A DNA stretch of 64,000 nucleotides. Origin: Actinoplanes derwentensis (GTDB taxonomy: Bacteria > Actinomycetota > Actinomycetes > Mycobacteriales > Micromonosporaceae). Below the pieces are notes generated by a model. That model did no database searches. It saw nothing but the letters and a program-made list of their open reading frames with translations, and was not told the DNA's origin. Shown piece by piece: positions 43,742-52,906 of the stretch. The translations under genes and the position numbers were made by a program. Location: positions 1,798,001-1,862,000 of the forward strand of contig NZ_LT629758.1 in the NCBI RefSeq assembly GCF_900104725.1, given 5' to 3'. Each line of letters begins with the position of its first letter. The stretch's first letter is position 1.

Positions 43742-44521
43742 ATGACGATTCCTGTCGATCTGGTGCGCAGTGGGTGGATCGCCGAGGAACTGGAGCACGG
43801 ATCGGCGAACGAGACCACCGGCGGGGTGTGGCGGGTGCGCCGCGATGACGGGCCGGTGGTTCTGAAGGTGGCCGCGCCGTGCGGGGGCGATGCCGCACAT
43901 GGCGGCGAGTGCGGACCCGGGCCACTTCAACTACTGGAGGCGAGAGCCTTGCGCGTACCAGGCCGGGGTTCCGTCCGAGATCTTCGCCGCGGGCGGCTTG
44001 TCGGCTCCGGAGTGTCTGTCGGTGCAGGAGCGGGCCGACGGGTCGGTGGCGATGTGGCTGGAGGACGTGGCGGGGGCGCCCGGCCGGTCTTTCGGCCCGG
44101 CCGAGCTGGGTGATGTCGCCTACCGGCTGGGTGTCGCGCAGGCGGCCTGGGCCGGGCGGGAACCGGCGAGAGTGCCCTGGTGGCCCCGGGATTTCATGGC
44201 CGACGCCACCCTGGCCCAGCCGGTTCCCGGCGTCGTGGACTGGGACCATCCCGTGGTGGTGTCGGCCTGGTCGCCGGAGCTGCGGGCCGGCCTGCGGCGG
44301 TTGTGGGAGCGACGGCACGCGGTGCTGGACGCGGGCCGGGCGCTGCGATTCGGGTGACCGGCGCGGCACGGCTCTTCTGGCTCGCGCCGCGGATGGTCGC
44401 CGCGGTCGGCGGCCCGGTCGACCGCGGCGGCTACACCTACGACAACCGTGACATGGCGGAACGTTTCACCGGCCGGGCTCCGATCCTGCGTAAGCTCGCG
44501 GCCTGGGCCGACGACCTGTGA
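43742..44521 (+). pseudogene. Phosphotransferase-like (APH family) gene, inactivated
   Basis: Starts at ATG 43742 ([19 protein letters not shown]) as a phosphotransferase-like protein. An extra base in the GGGGG run near 43880 shifts the frame; the continuation [19 protein letters not shown] is in the +1 frame from 43890. That frame stops at 44357 (RALRFG), before the expected catalytic loop. The missing C-terminal part resumes in another frame at about 44358 (LFWLAPRMVAAVGGP ... GYTYDNRD ... ILRKLAAWADDL). The segment with the catalytic HxD and metal-binding Asp is absent, so an internal deletion accompanies the frameshifts. Confidence 0.72.
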
Positions 44522-44524
44522 GCA

Positions 44525-45385
44525 CTACAGGTACCGGACGCCGGTCAGCTCCTCGGCCGCCGTCCACAGGCGTTTGCCGACGGCGGGGTCGGCGGCCTCG
44601 CGACTGGGACGGACCTCGGTGACCTCGCCGAACAACTCGAACGGGCCGCGCGGGCCGAAGAACTGGCCGCCCTTCACGCCGTGGCCCGTCGCGGCCCGTA
44701 GCTGCGGCTGGGTGCCCTGTTCCAGCGGCTGGGTGGCCAGCAGGCCGAGCCGTGCGATGATCCGGCCCCGCCGGCCGAGGTGTTCCCAGGCGCGCGGGGT
44801 CAGGTTGGTGCGGGTCATCCCGGGGTGGGCCAGCACACTGATGACCGGGGAGTTCGCGGCGCGCAGGCGGCGGTCCAGCTCGATGCCGAAGACGGTGCTG
44901 GCTAGTTTCGACCGGCCGTACGCGGAGTTGCCACGGTAGTTCCGTTCGTACATCAGATCGTCGAAGTTCAGTTTCGCGGGTTTGTGAGTGACCGAACTCA
45001 GGTTGACCACACGCTCCGTCACGTGCGGCAGCAGCAGGCCGGTCAGGGCGAAGTGGCCCAGCATGTTGGTGGCGAGCATCAGCTCGAAGCCGTCGACCGA
45101 AGTCCGGCGCGGGCCGAGCAGGACCGCGCCGGCGTTGTTGATCAGCAGGTCGACGGTGGGATGGTCGGCGGTCAGCTTCTCGGCGAACGTGCGCACCGAC
45201 GCTTGCGACGCCAGGTCCAGCTCGCGGACCTCGGTGTCGCCGCCGATCCGCCGGGCCACCTCCTGACCAGCGGCGACATTGCGGACCGCCAGCACCACCC
45301 GGGTGCCGCGGCGGGCCAGTTCGGTGGCGGTGACCAGGCCGAGGCCCGAGTTCGCGCCGGTCACGACGGCGAGGGGACTGCTCAT
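44525..45385 (-). CDS. SDR family oxidoreductase (second SDR/XRE pair)
   Basis: 286 residues. TGANSGLG near residue 11, NNAG near 89, and YGRSK catalytic motif near 162. Same retinol-dehydrogenase-like SDR subgroup as the protein at 29535-30383, with a longer C-terminus. ATG 45385 follows AAGGAG. Divergent to an XRE regulator. Confidence 0.88.
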   Translation of the reverse strand: MSSPLAVVTGANSGLGLVTATELARRGTRVVLAVRNVAAGQEVARRIGGDTEVRELDLASQASVRTFAEKLTADHPTVDLLINNAGAVLLGPRRTSVDGFELMLATNMLGHFALTGLLLPHVTERVVNLSSVTHKPAKLNFDDLMYERNYRGNSAYGRSKLASTVFGIELDRRLRAANSPVISVLAHPGMTRTNLTPRAWEHLGRRGRIIARLGLLATQPLEQGTQPQLRAATGHGVKGGQFFGPRGPFELFGEVTEVRPSREAADPAVGKRLWTAAEELTGVRYL

Positions 45386-45448
45386 GAAGTGCTCCTTCGT
45401 GGGTGTTGCCACGACGCTAGGAGCGATGCGGGCGGGCTTCGTCGTACT

Positions 45449-45470
45449 CGTCTGCCTAGGACGAGCAGAC
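45449..45470. promoter_or_regulatory. Shared SDR/XRE promoter motif, copy 2
   Basis: CGTCTGCCTAGGACGA (45449-45464) corresponds to CGTCTGCCGGACGA at 30492 with TA inserted. It also sits in an inverted repeat GTCTGC ... GCAGAC (45450-45470). In the 122-bp intergenic gap. Confidence 0.5.
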
Positions 45471-45507
45471 CTACCTTCGGCCCTCCGGCGCGAGGCAGAC
45501 TCGGGGC

Positions 45508-46377
45508 ATGAACAGCACGCATCCGTACGCGAGAGAGCTCGGTGACTTCCTCAGAGCCCGGCGCAACCGGCTGCGCCCCCGTGACGTCGGCCTGGAACCC
45601 GGTGGGCGGCGCAAGGTCGCCGGGTTACGGCGCGAGGAACTGGCCATGCTGGCCGGGCTGAGCACCGACTACTACCAGCGGATGGAACAGGGCCGGGAAG
45701 TACGGCCGTCCGACGACGTGCTGGACTCGCTCGCCTCCGCGCTCGCCCTCGACGAGGAGGAACGCCGCCACCTGTTCACCCTGGCCCGCGCCGCCCGCAA
45801 GCCGGTGCCCGCGACGGCCGGCCGCACACCCGAGCGGGTCCCGTCGAGCACCAGCCGGATGCTGCGGGCCCTGCACACCCCGGCGGTCGTGCTCAGCCGC
45901 CATCTGGACGTGCTGGACTGGAACCCGATGGCCGAGGCGCTGCTCGGCAGCCCGGCCGACTACCCGCCGGACCGTCTCAACATGCTGCTGCTGATGTTCG
46001 AGGACACCCTGACCGGCGACCGCGGTTGCCCGGACTGGGAGCGGCAGGCCCTGGAGTACATCGGCATGATGCGGACCGCCGTCGCCACTGACCCCACCCA
46101 CCCGCGAGCCACCGCGATCGTCGGCGAGTTGTCGATCCGCAGCGCCGAGTTCCGCCGCCTGTGGGCCCGGCACGATGTCCGCGAGTCGGTGAGCGGCACG
46201 AAGACGTTCCGGGTCCCCGGCGTCGGCGACATCCTCCTGGACTGGGACACCTACCCGCTGCCGGGCAACCCGGGCCCGGTGATGCTGGTCTACACCGCCC
46301 CGTCCGGCCCCGACGCCGACCGTCTCCAACTCCTCGCCTCACTGCACGCCTCCCGAGCCGGTCAGCACCACCCCTGA
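45508..46377 (+). CDS. XRE family regulator with MmyB-like ligand domain (second pair)
   Basis: 289 residues. HTH about 10-75 with LRREELAMLAGLSTDYYQRMEQG, then a MmyB-like PAS domain. Paralogue of the protein at 30532-31386; same partner type and orientation. Confidence 0.88.
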   Translation: MNSTHPYARELGDFLRARRNRLRPRDVGLEPGGRRKVAGLRREELAMLAGLSTDYYQRMEQGREVRPSDDVLDSLASALALDEEERRHLFTLARAARKPVPATAGRTPERVPSSTSRMLRALHTPAVVLSRHLDVLDWNPMAEALLGSPADYPPDRLNMLLLMFEDTLTGDRGCPDWERQALEYIGMMRTAVATDPTHPRATAIVGELSIRSAEFRRLWARHDVRESVSGTKTFRVPGVGDILLDWDTYPLPGNPGPVMLVYTAPSGPDADRLQLLASLHASRAGQHHP

Positions 46378-46441
46378 GTGATCCGATTCGCCCACGGGCC
46401 GTCGTCCATCCCGATTTTCGCGACACCTCGTCGCAATCTTG

Positions 46442-46456
46442 ACGACAGGTTGTCGT
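46442..46456. promoter_or_regulatory. Inverted repeat before the SDR-tetR unit
   Basis: ACGACAGGTTGTCGT: 6-bp arms with a 3-bp spacer, 19 bp upstream of the SDR start. Candidate operator for the TetR encoded by the second gene. Confidence 0.5.
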
Positions 46457-46474
46457 ATAAGGCATGGTGCGGGC

Positions 46475-47329
46475 ATGCAGAAGCTGATCGTGGTCACCGG
46501 TGCTTCCACCGGTATGGGTGCCTCAACCGCTCGGGAACTGGCGCGCCAGGGATTTCATGTTCTGGCCGGCGTGCGACGGGACGCCGACGCCGACGCCATC
46601 CGTGCGACCGGCGTCGAGCCGGTCATCCTCGACATCACCAGAGCCGAGCAGATCGCGGCGCTCGCCGCCCGGGTCGGTGCAGACCCGCGTCCGCTGCACG
46701 CCCTCGTCAACAACGCGGGCATCCAGGTGAACGCGCCGGTCGAAGCACTGCCGATGGAGCAGTGGCGGTGGGTGTTCGAGGTCAACCTGTTCGGCCACAT
46801 CGCCGTCACCCAGGCGCTGCTGCCCGCGCTGCTGGACGGTAAGGGCCGCGTGGTCAACATCAGTTCGATCGGGGGCAAGGCCGCCATGCCGACCTACGGG
46901 GCGTACGCCGGTGCGAAGTTCGCCTTGGAGGCGGTGAGCGACTCGCTGCGGCGGGAGGTCGCGTCGCTGGGTGTACCGGTGGTGGTGGTCGAGCCCGGTG
47001 GCGTCCGTACGAAGATGGCCGCCCGTGGGGTCGCCACGGCGAACCGGCTGGCGACCGAGATGACGCCGGAGCAGGACGCCCGTTACGGCGGCCTGGTCCA
47101 GGCGATCAACACGTTGATGGAGACGGGTACGGCTTCGGGTGTGACCGCCGACGCCGCCGCCCGGGTCATCGCGAAGGTCGTGACGGCCCGCAGGCCGCGT
47201 ACCCGTTACACCATCGGCCGGGACGCTGCCCTGATCATCGGCCTGACCCGGCTGCTCTCCGACCGGCTGCTGGACCGCGTCATCGCCGCCAATCTGCGCC
47301 GCCACTACCCGAAGGTGGTCACCGGATGA
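46475..47329 (+). CDS. SDR family oxidoreductase
   Basis: 284 residues, classical SDR. TGASTGMG near residue 8, NNAG near 84, catalytic YAGAK near 148 (preceded by SS). Likely an NAD(P)-dependent dehydrogenase on lipids or small alcohols; substrate unknown. First gene of a unit with a TetR gene 27 bp downstream. Confidence 0.87.
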   Translation: MQKLIVVTGASTGMGASTARELARQGFHVLAGVRRDADADAIRATGVEPVILDITRAEQIAALAARVGADPRPLHALVNNAGIQVNAPVEALPMEQWRWVFEVNLFGHIAVTQALLPALLDGKGRVVNISSIGGKAAMPTYGAYAGAKFALEAVSDSLRREVASLGVPVVVVEPGGVRTKMAARGVATANRLATEMTPEQDARYGGLVQAINTLMETGTASGVTADAAARVIAKVVTARRPRTRYTIGRDAALIIGLTRLLSDRLLDRVIAANLRRHYPKVVTG

Positions 47330-47356
47330 CCCGCTGCCGTAGGGAAGGATGACCGG

Positions 47357-47974
47357 ATGCCGCGGATCCGGGGAGCCAGCATCGGGGAACATCACGAGAT
47401 GGTCTGGGCCGATCTCGCCGAGGCGATGCGGCAACTACTGCTCGAACGCGACTACGACTCGATCAACATGGGACACATCGCGGCCCGGGCCGGGCTCGCC
47501 CGCAACACGCTGTACAACTACGGCCGCGACCAGGCAGCGCTGGTTCTGGCATTGACCCAGCGGGTGGGCCGGCCCACGGTCGAGCGGGTGGCCACGATCG
47601 CCGCGCGTTCCACCGACCCGGCCGCGGAGCGGATGCGGGAGATCGTCGAGGCGGTTCTGGCCGCGTTCCAGGACCCGGTCCTGCAGTTGATGTTCCGGCC
47701 CGGCCTCGGTCTGCCGTCCGTCGACGTGCCGAAGGGGCCGGACAGCCCGTTCCACACGATCGTCGTCGAGGTCGAGAACGTGGTCCGGGACGGCGTCGAA
47801 CGCGGCGAGTTCCGCGACGTCGGCGACGTGCACCTGGCGGTGGAGCTGCTTTCCGGTGTCATGCGGGCGGGCGCGGAACGTATCGGCCGGGACCCGGCCA
47901 CCTATGCACCCACCGTCGATGCCGCCCGGGAACTCATCCTCGCCTCTCTCGACCGCCGCGCAGGACAGGCGTAA
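47357..47974 (+). CDS. TetR family regulator
   Basis: 205 residues. Short N-terminal extension, HTH about 20-65 (YDSINMGHIAARAGLARNTLYNYGRDQAALV), then TetR ligand domain. Co-directional with the SDR, probably autoregulated through the 46442 repeat. Confidence 0.83.
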   Translation: MPRIRGASIGEHHEMVWADLAEAMRQLLLERDYDSINMGHIAARAGLARNTLYNYGRDQAALVLALTQRVGRPTVERVATIAARSTDPAAERMREIVEAVLAAFQDPVLQLMFRPGLGLPSVDVPKGPDSPFHTIVVEVENVVRDGVERGEFRDVGDVHLAVELLSGVMRAGAERIGRDPATYAPTVDAARELILASLDRRAGQA

Positions 47975-48075
47975 GACACCGGCGCCGCTGGAGGCCGAAC
48001 GTCCCCCGGATCGCCGGCGCCTGACCAGGGCCGGATGCCAGTCGTCGGTCTGCCGTGCCGGAGACGGCTGGCAGA

Positions 48076-49272
48076 ATGTGCGGAGTGACGTATCAGGTGC
48101 GGTCTCTCGGTCCCGCGGATCAACGGCTCGCGTGGGAGCTCGGGAGCCTGACGTTCGGGTACCACGAGCGGCCCATGCCGCCGGACTGGAGTTCGGACAC
48201 CCCCGGCCGCCGGTCGCTGGGTGTCTTCGATCCGGACGGTCGGCTGGTCGCCAAGGCGGTGGATCGCGAGCAGGGCCACTGGTTCGGTGGCCGAACGGTG
48301 CCGGCCAGCGGCGTCGCGGGTGTCGCGGCCGCGCCGGAGTTGCGGGGGCGTGGTCTCGGCCGGCTCGTGCTGACCCGGCTGCTCCAGGATGCCCGGGAAC
48401 GCGGTGCGGTGATCAGCGTGCTGTTCGACACCACCCCGGCTCCGTACCGGGCGCTGGGCTGGGAAGAAGTCGGGGCGCTGACCTACTACCGGGTGCCGAC
48501 GCGGGTGCTGGCCGGGATCCGGCCGGACAAGGCGACGACGCTGCGGCCCGCGGTTCCTGCCGACATCGAGACTGTCCAGGAGATCTACCGGGAGGTCGCG
48601 CGAGCGGGCACCGGCATGATGGAACGCTCCGGGCCCACCTTCGCGACGCCGCCGGAACAACTGCTGGCCGACTATCACGGCTTCACCGTCGCCGTCGACG
48701 ACGGCGGCACCATCGTCGGGTACGCCAGCTGGAACCGTGGCCCCGGCTACGACGCCGGTGGCACGGTGACCGTGGACGACCTGATCGGCCTGACACCCGA
48801 GGCGACACGCACGCTGCTGGCGATGTTCGGCGGCTGGGCCAGCGTCGCACCGGCGACACTGATCCGGCTCGGCCCCACCGACCCGGCCTGGTCGCTGCTG
48901 GCGCGCGGCGACGCCACCCCCGAGGCGCCGCAACCATGGATGCTGCGGGTCGTCGACGCGCCCGGCGCGATCGCCGCTCGCGGCTGGCCACGGCACCTGA
49001 CCGGCGAAGTCGACCTGGAACTGACCGACGACGTCTGCCCCTGGAACCAGGGCCACCATCGGCTGACCCTCGACGGCGGGCACGCACGGCTGGAACCGGG
49101 TGGCGCGGGCGTCGTCCGGCTGGCAGCGCGCGGTCTGGCCGCCTGGTACGCGGGTGCGACGCCGCAGCAACTGCGCCGCGGCGGCTTCCTGACCGGTGGG
49201 AACGCCGACACCGACGAGGTGCTACGCGCTGCGGCCAGTGGCCCGGCCCCGACCCTGCACGACTACTTCTAA
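48076..49272 (+). CDS. Eis-type GNAT acetyltransferase
   Basis: 398 residues. Two GNAT-like halves and a C-terminal sterol-carrier-like fold, as in Eis. AcCoA motif VAAAPELRGRGLGRLVLTRLL near residue 85. The protein ends LHDYF, the free C-terminal carboxylate of Phe that acts as general base in Eis. Eis-type enzymes acetylate aminoglycosides or other amines; substrate here is unknown. ATG 48076 or GTG 48085. Its stop overlaps the HelR-like gene by 4 bp. Confidence 0.85.
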   Translation: MCGVTYQVRSLGPADQRLAWELGSLTFGYHERPMPPDWSSDTPGRRSLGVFDPDGRLVAKAVDREQGHWFGGRTVPASGVAGVAAAPELRGRGLGRLVLTRLLQDARERGAVISVLFDTTPAPYRALGWEEVGALTYYRVPTRVLAGIRPDKATTLRPAVPADIETVQEIYREVARAGTGMMERSGPTFATPPEQLLADYHGFTVAVDDGGTIVGYASWNRGPGYDAGGTVTVDDLIGLTPEATRTLLAMFGGWASVAPATLIRLGPTDPAWSLLARGDATPEAPQPWMLRVVDAPGAIAARGWPRHLTGEVDLELTDDVCPWNQGHHRLTLDGGHARLEPGGAGVVRLAARGLAAWYAGATPQQLRRGGFLTGGNADTDEVLRAAASGPAPTLHDYF

Positions 49273-51152
49273 AGGACGGACAGGACGTCCAGGCGGGAGA
49301 CGGCTCGGGTCAGGGCCACGTACAGGCGGTTCTGGCCTCGGGGCTCGGCGTCGATGATCTCCTGCGGGTTCACGACGATCACGTGGTCGAACTCCAGGCC
49401 TTTGGCCAGGTGGGCGGGGAGCAGCGTCACCCGTACGTCAATGATGTCGGGGTTGATGGTCGCCAGGCGGGATTCGGTGGCGATCACGGCGATCGAACCC
49501 TCGTAGGTGAGGGCGGCGCGTACTGCCGTCGCCACGTCGGGGATCTCGTCGACCGTCAGTGAACCGTCGGCGCGGACCGACGTGGTCGCCGGGACCGAGA
49601 CGCCCAGGGCGGGTAGTAGGCGGTTCGCGTAGTTCAGGACCACGGCGGGGACCCGGAAACCTCTGGTCAGAGCCGTGATCGGGGCATCGGGACGGCCGAG
49701 ATGGGCCATCTGGGCGGGCCAGTCGGCGGCGGCCCATCCGCTGGTGCCCTGGGCCAGGTCGCCCAGCACGGTCAGTGATCCGTGGCGGTTACGGCGGGCG
49801 ATCACCCGGCACTCCATCGGGGACAGGTCCTGGGCCTCGTCGACCACGATGTGGCCGAAGGACTCCGGGTGGTCGATCAGGCCGGCGATCTCGTCGAGCA
49901 GCACCAGGTCGGCGGCCGACCAGCGGCGGGAGCGGCGCGGACGGCGGATCGTGGCCTGTTCGGCGGCGGTCAGGATGCCGTCGGCGGCACGGGCCAGGGT
50001 TGCGGGGTCGCTCAGCAGGGTGGCCAGCAGGTCGTCCGGGCGCACTTTCGGCCACACCTGGTCGAGGACCGCCTTGACCGGTTTGCAGCGGCTGATCCGC
50101 TGGGTCCAGGCGTAGCCGGTGCTCTCGCCGCGGCTTTCGATCTGCCGGGCCAGCAGGCCGGTGATGCGGGCCCGCAGGCGTTCGCGGCCCAGCTCGTGCG
50201 GGAGGTTCTCGGCGCGGATCCGGCCGGCCAGCCGGGCCAGGTCTGCTTCGGGGACGCGCAGGCGGACCGAGCCATCCGGTACGACGAGGTCACCGATCGG
50301 CGCGCTGATGGTCGCGCGGATCGCGGCGGCCAGCACCGCGGCCATCCGCGGGTCGTGTTTGACGGTGTCGGCAGCGGGGTCGTCGGCGAGCTGCGGGGTG
50401 CCGAGCAGGTCGCTGAGAGTGCGCTGCCGGATGTCGATCTCGCCGAGGGCGGGTAGCACCGCGGCGATGTGACGCAGGAACGCCGGGTTCGGGCCGACGA
50501 TCAGCACGCCGGTACGTTTCAGCTGCTCACGATGGGTGTAGAGCAGATAGGCGGCGCGGTGCAGGCCGACCGCGGTCTTCCCGGTGCCGGGGCCGCCCTG
50601 GATGCACAGCGAACGGTTCAGTGCGGTGCGGACCAGTTCGTCCTGGTCGGGCTGGATGGTGGCGACGATGTCGCGCATCGGGCCGACGCGGGGCCGTTCG
50701 ATCTCCTCGGTCAGCAGGCGGCTCGGTTCCGCGTACTCCCGCAGCAGGTCCTCGTCCTCGAACCCGGTCAGCTGGGCCGGAACGGTCATGGTCCAGCCGT
50801 AACGTCGCCGGGCGGTGACACCGAGCGGGTTCCGGGCGCCGGCCTGGTAGAACCGGGCCGACACCGGCGCCCGCCAGTCGATGACCAGGGCGGCCCCGGT
50901 CGCGTCGGTGATCCGGCGGCGGCCGATGTAGTAGCGATGGTCGTCGTAGTCCATCCGCCCGAAGTACGGCGGGCCGTCCGGCTCGGAGGCTAGTTCCTTC
51001 GCGTGGCTCTTCAACATCCGGCCGAGGGTTTCGGCGGTGTACCGGTCCCCGGCGATCTGTTCGCCGGTGGTGACCCGCATCCGGGCGTGGTCGAGCATCC
51101 AGGCCAGGGCGTCGCGAACCCGTTGCAGGTAGAGGAGTTCGAGGGAGAGCAT
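49269..51152 (-). CDS. HelR/HelD-like RNA polymerase recycling ATPase
   Basis: 627 residues, UvrD/Rep-like SF1 ATPase of the actinobacterial HelR/HelD class II type. N-terminal helical arm (LLYLQRVRDALAWML) and Lys/Arg-rich loop, Walker A GGPGTGKT near residue 185, Walker B VVDEAQDLSPMECR near 430, and the C-terminal motif LARTRAVSRL-like RLYVALTRAVSRLDVL. HelR frees RNA polymerase from rifamycin and from DNA. The family is usually about 700 residues, so this copy is short in the middle or ends. No rifamycin-associated element (GGGGCTTGCGCAAGCCCC) was found upstream; a TetR gene is divergent instead. Confidence 0.8.
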   Translation of the reverse strand: MLSLELLYLQRVRDALAWMLDHARMRVTTGEQIAGDRYTAETLGRMLKSHAKELASEPDGPPYFGRMDYDDHRYYIGRRRITDATGAALVIDWRAPVSARFYQAGARNPLGVTARRRYGWTMTVPAQLTGFEDEDLLREYAEPSRLLTEEIERPRVGPMRDIVATIQPDQDELVRTALNRSLCIQGGPGTGKTAVGLHRAAYLLYTHREQLKRTGVLIVGPNPAFLRHIAAVLPALGEIDIRQRTLSDLLGTPQLADDPAADTVKHDPRMAAVLAAAIRATISAPIGDLVVPDGSVRLRVPEADLARLAGRIRAENLPHELGRERLRARITGLLARQIESRGESTGYAWTQRISRCKPVKAVLDQVWPKVRPDDLLATLLSDPATLARAADGILTAAEQATIRRPRRSRRWSAADLVLLDEIAGLIDHPESFGHIVVDEAQDLSPMECRVIARRNRHGSLTVLGDLAQGTSGWAAADWPAQMAHLGRPDAPITALTRGFRVPAVVLNYANRLLPALGVSVPATTSVRADGSLTVDEIPDVATAVRAALTYEGSIAVIATESRLATINPDIIDVRVTLLPAHLAKGLEFDHVIVVNPQEIIDAEPRGQNRLYVALTRAVSRLDVLSVL

Positions 51153-51158
51153 GCGCGA

Positions 51159-51196
51159 AAGTGTAACTCGGTAACGTTATTGACCAAGTTATACTT
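51159..51196. promoter_or_regulatory. Inverted repeat in the helR/tetR promoter
   Basis: AAGTGTAACT (51159-51168) and AAGTTATACTT (51186-51196) are imperfect inverted copies (9 of 11 match the complement) centred between the divergent genes. Probable TetR operator for both. Confidence 0.5.
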
Positions 51197-51202
51197 CCGG
51201 TC

Positions 51203-51832
51203 ATGTCCCTCCGCGAGCGCAAGAAGCAGCGCACCCACGACGCCATCTCCGGTGTCGCCATCTCGCTGTTCCTGGCCCACGGCTTCGACCGGGTCTCGGT
51301 CGCCGACATCGCGGCCGCCGCCGAGATCTCCAAACCGACGCTGTTCCGCTACTTCCGTTCCAAGGAGGAATTGCTGCTGCACCGGATCGCCGACCACCAG
51401 GGCGAGGCGGCCCGCGTCGTGCGGGACCGTGCCGGCGGGCAGTCGCCGGTGGCGGCGCTGGAGGCGCACTTCCTGGACGGGCTGGAGCGCCGGGATCCGG
51501 TGACCGGCCTCAACGACGTTCCCGAGGTGCTCGCCTTCCACAACCTGATCTTCAGCACGCCGAGTCTGGCCGCCGGAGTCGCCGAGTACGTCGCCCGCGA
51601 CGAGGACGCCCTGGCCGCGGCGATCGGCGGTTCGCTGACCGGGCGGCTGGCCGCCGCGCAGATCATCGCCGTGCAGCGGGTGCTCGCCCGGGAGAACTGG
51701 AGCCGTCTCAACCGGGGAGAGACCGCCGACGAGATGTACGCCGAGGCGGTCCGGCAGGCGTCGGCCGCTTACCGGACCCTCCAGCAGGGGATGGGGTCAG
51801 ATCGCACCCTGGCCGGGCATCCGGGCGTATGA
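51203..51832 (+). CDS. TetR family regulator, divergent from HelR-like gene
   Basis: 209 residues. HTH about 15-60 (RVSVADIAAAAEISKPTLFRYFRSKEELL) and a long ligand domain. It starts 51 bp from the HelR-like start and is the most likely controller of it. The 3' end overlaps the next, convergent gene by 36 bp. Confidence 0.87.
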   Translation: MSLRERKKQRTHDAISGVAISLFLAHGFDRVSVADIAAAAEISKPTLFRYFRSKEELLLHRIADHQGEAARVVRDRAGGQSPVAALEAHFLDGLERRDPVTGLNDVPEVLAFHNLIFSTPSLAAGVAEYVARDEDALAAAIGGSLTGRLAAAQIIAVQRVLARENWSRLNRGETADEMYAEAVRQASAAYRTLQQGMGSDRTLAGHPGV

Positions 51833-52810
51833 CGAGGTGTCGACCCGCTCGGTGACCTTCTCCATGGTGTTGATGCTGACGTGCGGCCACTTGATCCGGC
51901 CCGGGCCACCGTCGGCGCGGGCGAAGAAGTCGAGCTGGACCACCTGCACGTACTGCAGGCGCAGCCGGATGCTGCCGTCCTCTTCCTGGATCTCCTGAAT
52001 GAAGAACGTCGCCTTCATCTCCGAGGCGTTGGCCTGCCGGACCACGAACGGGATGTTGTTGATGCCGCCGTGCTCGACCGTGGAGTCGAACTCCAGCACG
52101 GTGGTCCGGACGATGTTCAGGCCCTGGTTCGCGGCGGTGAGCAGCGCCGTCGGGTCGGTCGGGTCGAACAGGCCCTGGAACAGGTTGTCGTGGAAGTGCT
52201 TGTACGCCGCCAGGTAGCGGCTGTTCTCGAGGTCCTGGCTGACGCCGATGGGCAGCGCGTTCACCGTCGGGATGACCGGGGGACCGTCGACCGTCCGGAC
52301 ACCGCCCATGGCCAGGACGGCGTCACCGTGCGGGATGGTCGCCAGCCGGGCGATGGTGGGGCCGTCGCCGGTCTGGTTGGTCATGTTCAGCAGCAGGCCG
52401 GGTTCGTGGTGGATCGCCAGGCCGGGCTGGCCGGCCAGTCCGCTCTGCGGGAAGTCGTCGGCGGCGATCTGCGCGATGGCCTGCTCGTAGTCGAGGGTGA
52501 CGATCAGCTGGTCGGTGTTGACCGGCCCGTTCAGGTCGACGCCGCGGTTGGGGACGGCCTTGTCGACGAGCTGGAACTTGAGCTCTTCGTCGAACTGGTT
52601 CACCAGTAGCCGGAACGGGGGTCCGCCCACGCCGGGAGGTGGTGCGAACGGCAACGCGATCATGTTCCAGCCACGGCCGGGCAGACCGGGCTTGTTCGCC
52701 CAGGTACCGGGCAGCAGCTGGAAGGGGCCGAGGTCGGGGTCGCCGGTGCGGGCGGCCTCGAGGTGGCGTCCTTCAAGTTCGAGGCGTTCGATGTCAGCGG
52801 GACTGGTCAC
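51797..52810 (-). CDS. Possible heme-binding-family protein
   Basis: 337 residues, no signal peptide. Conserved phrases include PFQLLPGTWANKPGLPGRGW, VDKAVPNRG and TIPHGDAVLAMGG near residue 170, all of a family of bacterial and fungal proteins annotated as heme-binding. I recall the family from its sequence pattern only; function remains uncertain. Overlaps the TetR gene by 36 bp at its 3' end. Confidence 0.55.
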   Translation of the reverse strand: MTSPADIERLELEGRHLEAARTGDPDLGPFQLLPGTWANKPGLPGRGWNMIALPFAPPPGVGGPPFRLLVNQFDEELKFQLVDKAVPNRGVDLNGPVNTDQLIVTLDYEQAIAQIAADDFPQSGLAGQPGLAIHHEPGLLLNMTNQTGDGPTIARLATIPHGDAVLAMGGVRTVDGPPVIPTVNALPIGVSQDLENSRYLAAYKHFHDNLFQGLFDPTDPTALLTAANQGLNIVRTTVLEFDSTVEHGGINNIPFVVRQANASEMKATFFIQEIQEEDGSIRLRLQYVQVVQLDFFARADGGPGRIKWPHVSINTMEKVTERVDTSSYARMPGQGAI

Positions 52811-52906
52811 AGGTGCGGCCTCTCCGAGATGTCGCGCCGGACGGTTCCGGGCGCTCCATCAGAGGAACGACGACGCGGCGGTCTGATACCGGGCCGGCTG
52901 TCGGCT

